NCBI GenBank assembly: GCA_032164295.1 | Contig: JAJHTX010000006.1 | Coordinates: 1,178,001-1,242,000 of the forward strand | DNA from: Inonotus obliquus | Taxonomy: Eukaryota > Basidiomycota > Agaricomycetes > Hymenochaetales > Hymenochaetaceae | Length of the DNA stretch: 64,000 bases | Direction of reading: 5' to 3' | Shown: positions 58,867-64,000 of the stretch, piece after piece | Layout of the letters: every line of letters begins with the position of its first letter | How positions within the stretch are numbered: position 1 is the stretch's first letter | The notes under the pieces: generated by a model | What the model was told of the DNA's origin: nothing | The model's input: only the letters and a program-made list of their open reading frames with translations | Database searches by the model: none | Translations under genes and position numbers: made by a program

Positions 58867-59411
58867 ACGTGATACTTCCCGCTAAAGGACTTATTCTTTT
58901 TCTCTCTCCTGTCTTGATGTTACCTCGTCTCCTAACGAACCGAACTCTGACTGATTTCTTCTTTGATCTCTACCTTACGATAAGACCGTCCTTTCTTGTC
59001 GCTACTACTGATCCCCGTCTAGAATGTATGCTCCATCTGTACCCGAACCAGGTGTTTGATGGTTTCTTTGGAGGAACTGTATTACTTTCACCCGATTATG
59101 TTCCATTGCGATACCGTATTTTACTGTACCCTTGAAATGTTAACGATCTTGATGAATGACACGAGAAACCTTGATACCATGAGGACTAGCTGAAAATGTT
59201 GAAATTGCATATCTTTCTGGTGCTTTTCTCGCACGTCTCTCTGTTTATCAATGTAACTTTTGAATTTCATCAACTCGGGGCATTCATAGCATCATCTTCG
59301 TTGATTGGGATTTCCCAATTTTCGTACCTCATGCATATGTAGACGTTCGATTTTCGCGGACGCCAAGATAGCTAACTCTGACTCTTGACATCATATTCAA
59401 AAGTCATAACC
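58867..59411. other. Intergenic region between the large unknown gene and THI6
   Basis: 545 bases with the 3' side of one plus-strand gene and the promoter of the next. T-rich around 58890-58980. I looked for, but could not establish, a thiamine-pyrophosphate riboswitch upstream of THI6. Confidence 0.35.
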
Positions 59412-61803
59412 ATGCCTTCTTCAGCCACGGTCGACTACTCGTTGTACCTCGTTACAGGGCGCGACCTTCTCCCGCCAGGCGCGGTATGCTCGTTTCCTAC
59501 ACGCTTGTCTGAAAGATTATCTAATCTAAGGAACGTTCATGGAAATTAGGATTACTATGAGACCCTTGAAGAGGTATCCTTCGCATTTACTTTTTGCCTG
59601 TCGATGAACTCACCGGCACTGTTTCGAAGGCTTTGAAAGGCGGCGTGACTCTTGTGCAAGTCAGAGAAAAGGATACGGATACTCGCGATGTGAGTAGATC
59701 GAGTGAATCGCGCATATAGTCAGGATGTGCTAGTTTGGTTGTTTACATCAAGTACAGTTCCTCGAGATCGCCAAAAGAACGAAAGAGATATGCCACAGGT
59801 ACAACGTCCCGGTTCTCATAAACGACAGGTACGCTTATTCTCTCTCCACGAAAGCAGACCTGAGAGCGCATATACTCAACAGAATCGACGTCGCTCTCGC
59901 AATAGGAGCCGATGGAGTACATGTCGGACAATCCGACATGCCTGCAACAATCGCACGCAAACTTCTTCCTCCAGGTTCGATCCTAGGTGTCTCTGCGAAT
60001 ACCCCTGCCGAAGCTTCGCAGGCAGCTCAAGATGGTGCAGATTATGTCGGTATTGGACCTATTTGGAGTACCACGACGAAGAAAGATATTAAGACCGTGC
60101 TTGGTGTACGAGGTGTTGGTTCAATCCTCGACGCGCTTGAAGGAACGAATGTGAAAGCTGTTGGTATTGGTACGTTGGGTGGTTGGATGTGTTTGTTGAG
60201 CTAGATCTCTGCTGACAGGCGTATCGGGTCCTGGATGATTAGCTGGCATCAACGGAAGAAATGTTCTACGTACATTACATGGAACCGTCTCAATCAATGG
60301 CCGTTCGCTAAATGGTGTTGCGGTCGTTAGTGCTATTATGGCTTCAAAGAATCCGTACGAATCTGCAAAAGCGCTTTCTGAAGTTATTCGTGGATATCTA
60401 TCAACACCTCCGCTACTTTCAAGACTCGATACTTCTTCTCTTCGCGTCGAAAGCATCTTAAACGCCGTCGCCCAGCTCTTATCAGAAGTCCGCGAGGGGA
60501 GTCCAGTTATCCATCAGGTAAACTTCTCAACTTGAAAGAAACATTGAACCAATGCATTTATTTACGAACTTCCAGATAACGAATAACGTCGTGATAAACC
60601 AATCTGCCAATGTTACCCTCGCTCTCGGTGCGAGTCCAATCATGGCTACAGCTCCACAAGAAATGGAGGATTTGAGTAAAGTTAGCGGCGCGTTGCTTGT
60701 CAACTTTGGAACTATTAGCGACAAGCAAGGTATGCTTGAAGCAGGTCAGTCCACGCAAAATCCGTGTCTTGCACGTATCAAGTGAATGTATTGAACACCA
60801 TTTACTTCATCGGATAGGCAAGTGGGTCAATACGAGGAAGAACCCCGTTGTCTTCGATCCTGTGGCCATCGGGGCAACAAAGTTCCGCTACGAGACAGCT
60901 CAAGGTAAGAAACACCCCGCTTCCCGCATTCCAATCCATTCCGAATATTATTCATCTCATTCATTCAGAGCTGCTCAATACATGGCAAGCATCCGTCATA
61001 AAAGGAAACCCAGCAGAAATCGGTACACTTGCCAACTCTGACGAGGTATGTGGTTACAGTGGCTTGACTATATGCGCTCGGACTCTAAAGAAAGTCGTCC
61101 ACTGATTGAATTTGTACCTGTATAAGGTCAAGTCAAAAGGAGTTGACAGTGTTGGGAGCGGGTTTACAAACCCAGCTCCTATGCTTCAACAATTAGCTCG
61201 GAAAGAACGTACGTCTCTCCATTAATAAATGCGCAATTAAGACAGAAGAAAATCTAATAATACGTCAATGCATTATCAGGCTGCATCATAGCTATGACAG
61301 GCAAAACCGACTGGGTTTCAGACGGCACCGTGACGATCAGTTCGTCGAATGGGCACGAGCTCCTGGCGAACATAACCGGTTCAGGATGTATCGTCGGTAC
61401 TAGCGTCGCTACATTCTGCGCTGCTGCAAACCATGTAGCAAAGTCAAAGTCAAAGTCAAAGTCAAAGTCCGAGTCCGTCAATACGGATCATCACTCGCAG
61501 AGACTTGTATACGGGGATATGCTAATTGGGGCTATCGGAGGGTACGTTTCCAAGCCAATTTTTCAACAGCATCAACCAGATATTCATTTCGTTGAACCAC
61601 ATTATTTTCGATCTATACGCTGAATCTGAACTCAATATAACTTTAAATTTAGAATACTGGCAATTACTATTGCTTCTGAACTTGCTGCTTCACGACAAGA
61701 CGTTCTGGGCACTGGAACGTTCCTACCCGCATTAATTGACGAACTGTACCACTTGACGCCAGAGAAGATCCTTGAAAGAGCTCAGATTGAGATACATTCA
61801 TAG
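59412..61803 (+). CDS. THI6: Bifunctional thiamine-phosphate synthase / hydroxyethylthiazole kinase (Thi6)
   Basis: Makes thiamine phosphate from the pyrimidine and thiazole precursors and phosphorylates hydroxyethylthiazole. The start at 59412 gives MPSSATVDYSLYLVTGRDLL. ThiE half (to about 60400): GGVTLVQVREKDTDTR, VPVLINDRIDVALAIGADGV, HVGQSDMPA, GVSANTPAEA, DYVGIGPIWSTTTKKD. ThiM half (from about 60440): GSPVIHQITNNVVINQSANV, TLALGASPIMA, VVFDPVAIGATKFR, VIKGNPAEIGTL, CIIAMTGKTDWVSDG, and the catalytic-Cys loop ITGSGCIVGTSVA. An insert of Ser-Lys repeats lies at 61440-61469. It ends LERAQIEIHS. About nine exons are seen. Both halves keep their signature residues, so the enzyme should be bifunctional. 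Confidence 0.95.
61440..61469 (+). repeat. Hexanucleotide AAAGTC repeat, five copies, in the THI6 kinase half
   Basis: Five exact tandem AAAGTC units in frame encode alternating Lys and Ser between two conserved kinase segments. The insert is probably a surface loop. Confidence 0.9.
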
Positions 61804-61947
61804 ATCCAGACAATTATAGGAATATCTAGTTCACTAGTCTGCGCAATGCAAACACTGTATACATGCATTCAAAAAATACATCAATTCGACTTCTCCATAC
61901 CATATTATCATAAGGATGATGCTGCGACTCCAACAAGACAAGTTTTG

Positions 61948-63725
61948 TTAGGCCAGAACCTTTGAGAACGGCATTTCCTTCGTCGGTTGCAACCAATTCT
62001 TCTCGTCGTAAACCACATGCGGAGAGGAATCAATCATATGGAACGTATATGCAAATCGAGTATTCGGACTGGTATTGCGTTCGGACTTATGGAGAACGCT
62101 ACCGTGGATAATAACTAGGTCGCCTGAGCGATATTGCAAAGAAAAAAATCGGTCAGTCAAAAGTGCATAAGACCCTCGGAAACCGGTTGCCAGAGAAAGA
62201 AAGTTGAGAAATAGAAAGTTTCTGATCTTTACATACCTGGTTCACACGTCTCCAGAATATATTCTCCTTCACTGGTTCCGTTGGACTTTTGCGGTTGTAC
62301 CAAATCCGAGTCCGAAGTAGGAATCACTGGCAACTCTTCAAATCCCGTTCCACCTTTCGGAAGCCGAACAAATCGTTTCGTTATGGGCGTCGTTTTATGC
62401 GACCCCGGAAGGAAAGATAACGCCCCATTCTCTGCTGTACATTTTTCCAATGCAAACCAAAAGCCCAGAGCGGACGGTGGATCCGTATACTGTTGTTTTC
62501 CAAGTTTTTTTTGGTTGACACCCCCCGATCGTCACCATATGCAAAGTGTAAAGTAGAGTGAACACCCTCTCAGTTAGCTTGTTGGACCAGGTAGAAACCC
62601 TAGAAAAACTTTTGCTCACCAGGAATGTTCTGGATTGGATTGGATAACAGAGACGAGCGATCGATGATTTGATTCGATAACATCAGTAAAGCGTACTGCA
62701 GTCAAACGCAAGTAAAAAGCACTTTACGCACGAATCATTGTGTTCTCCAACTAAGCAGATCCGAACGAAGGAAAATCGAGAGTTATCAATCAATCAAAAT
62801 CCCAATGAGCTTCTTTCTCCAAGGCACACCCATAGTAAAGGAGCGTACCTTCCCCGCCGATTTGTGGCTGCTTCGTGATCACCATAGATTGCAGGGCTAC
62901 AAAAGATCAAAAGTCGCAATAAGTCCCTCTCGGTTCCTTGTCTTGGAACATTGAACAATAATAGCGATGACAATATCAATAGTAAAGTAAAGAGCTCAAA
63001 ATGCTCACCGACAGGATCCTTGTGAAACTGTAGATCGCGGACGAGAGACTTGACATGATCGTTCTCCAACGTGACCTTCCTAAAGACAGGATCTAATTCG
63101 TGCAAAGCTGAGTGAATTAGGGAGAGACGAGAGAATAACGCCAAATGAGCTTTGATGACGAGAGTGGCAAATTAGATTATACCACTCACCGTGCCCTATC
63201 TTATTCACAGCCTTAGTCTTGTCTCGTGTAAGCCTCCCTTGGGCATCGAGCGCATCCTCTTCAAGAAAGTATCGAATCTTATCGCCAGACGTCAAGAAAT
63301 AGTCATCTCCAACATGGTTATCCTCTCCGGTAGTAAACCTGGTCTAAATGCAAACGACAGTAAGCATGGCCGCCCATAAGATGGGACTCGCGACAGCCGG
63401 ATATAAGGCCTTGTTTAATAGCTAGATTGAAAGTCCGTGGTTTACCTTGGGGTGGTTGTCGATATCGAATTCGGCTAGGAGTTGCTTCGATCTGTTGAGC
63501 AGTGCATTCGTCTGCTCTAGCGACAAGAAGCTCCGGATACAAAGGTAACTAGAAACACGGACGTTTGGACATGAATGGATAGTGTATTAGTGGTAAGTAC
63601 CTACCCATCCCTGTCAAACTAAAGTTTGGTTGAGCTGTGGCTTTGTGGCAGACGATATGAGGTGCCAGCTAATTCACCTGATCAATTTGGTCTTGGGTCA
63701 GAAATTCAAGTCGTTCCAACGCCAT
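61948..63725 (-). CDS. Phytanoyl-CoA dioxygenase family protein (PHYHD1-like)
   Basis: Fe(II)/2-oxoglutarate-dependent oxygenase; substrate unknown. The start at 63725 gives MALERLEFLTQDQIDQ. The next exons read YLCIRSFLSLEQTNALLNRS, then TTGEDNHVGDDYFLTSGDKI, then KAVNKIGHALHELDPVFRKV, in close parallel with animal PHYHD1. SMVITKQPQIGGE ends at 62849. Two microexons (62732-62750, 19 nt, and 62619-62628, 10 nt) then bridge to a larger exon and together read VGEHNDSTFLYTDPPSALGF. HND supplies the His and Asp iron ligands. FALEKCTAENGALSFLPGSH follows. The distal His lies in DLVIIHGSVLHKSERN, and the 2-oxoglutarate Arg in NTRFAYTFH. The end is KEMPFSKVLA. There is no peroxisomal SKL tail. Confidence 0.9.
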
Positions 63726-64000
63726 CGCTGTGTCCACTGCACTCCGTGCCAGTAATCGTTTGACGTAAAGGTTGCTGCTATAAAACGGAACTGAACTCTC
63801 GCGTTGATAAGCTCAAGTTGATATTCGTAGTACTGATGATGTAAATTCCGCAAATCGTCTATTTCTCTCTAATAATACAAGCTCGCGCCCACGTCCTCAT
63901 TGAAAATACCAAGACATGGGTACCGGGAAATTCCACAGACAAAGAAATGAGCAGAAGCAGAATAAAGGTAGAGGAAGCACAGCAAACAGGATCCAGGTAA
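63726..64000. other. Right-edge region upstream of the PHYHD1-like gene
   Basis: 275 bases to the window end: the promoter of the minus-strand gene. No coding frame or repeat was recognised. Confidence 0.35.

Noticed and set aside
58867..59411. Thiamine-pyrophosphate riboswitch before THI6
   Set aside because: I looked for the conserved CUGAGA and related core segments in a leader or intron arrangement and could not support a full fold by eye.
61440..61469. Start of a CRISPR-like or regulatory repeat array
   Set aside because: A short exact hexamer tract in frame inside a conserved enzyme; it is a coding microsatellite.

Overview
The window reads as nuclear DNA of a filamentous basidiomycete, most likely a mushroom-forming agaricomycete. 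Genes are compact and closely spaced on both strands. Coding regions are broken by many introns of about 45-70 bases with GT(A/G)NGT donors. Intergenic stretches are mostly 150-600 bases. The protein families are typical of these fungi: secreted cupredoxin and glycopeptide-type proteins, an AreA-type GATA factor, bifunctional Thi6, Ctf4/Mcl1 and Emp65/TAPT1. Nothing looks bacterial, viral or mitochondrial. All gene models were read by eye from translated exons, so exon edges are approximate unless a junction is quoted.

Left part (1-7257): four minus-strand genes. These are a lysophospholipase (phospholipase B) that runs off the left edge, a secreted cupredoxin-domain protein with one membrane anchor, a GNAT acetyltransferase, and a mitochondrial-type cysteine synthase. 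From about 7414 to 8870 lies a nest of short non-coding transposons. A truncated element with CACGGCGGG ends is interrupted first by an 831-bp element with TGGTACCTGG ends (7-bp target duplication), and again by an intact inverted copy of its own family (356 bp, 3-bp target duplication).

Metabolic block (9277-16948): two paralogous 3-hydroxyisobutyrate dehydrogenase-like genes on the plus strand flank asparaginase, dynamitin and two tandem carboxymuconolactone-decarboxylase-like genes on the minus strand. The second dehydrogenase is intact and divergent from the second decarboxylase. The first has a TGA in place of a conserved Trp codon and an extra G in a G run, so it looks like a recent pseudogene.

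Middle part (17357-36897): a bestrophin-type anion channel diverges from a signal peptide peptidase. Then come a 2.7-kb stretch without a recognised gene, a seven-helix receptor of the Git3/cAMP-receptor type, an AreA-like GATA nitrogen regulator, and a large Sec7-PH Arf exchange factor.

Right part (37815-63725): a secreted glycopeptide-type protein, a medium-chain reductase, the mRNA 3'-end endonuclease Ysh1/CPSF73, an unknown protein, Emp65/TAPT1 sharing a 146-bp promoter region with an Mtf1-type mitochondrial transcription factor, the replisome hub Ctf4/Mcl1, a basidiomycete protein whose C-terminus resembles an inactive Ulp1-like peptidase, bifunctional Thi6, and a PHYHD1-like dioxygenase whose iron-binding HxD motif lies across two consecutive microexons. 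Most are single-copy housekeeping genes with no operon-like relation. The only block that looks like a functional cluster is the decarboxylase/dehydrogenase group.
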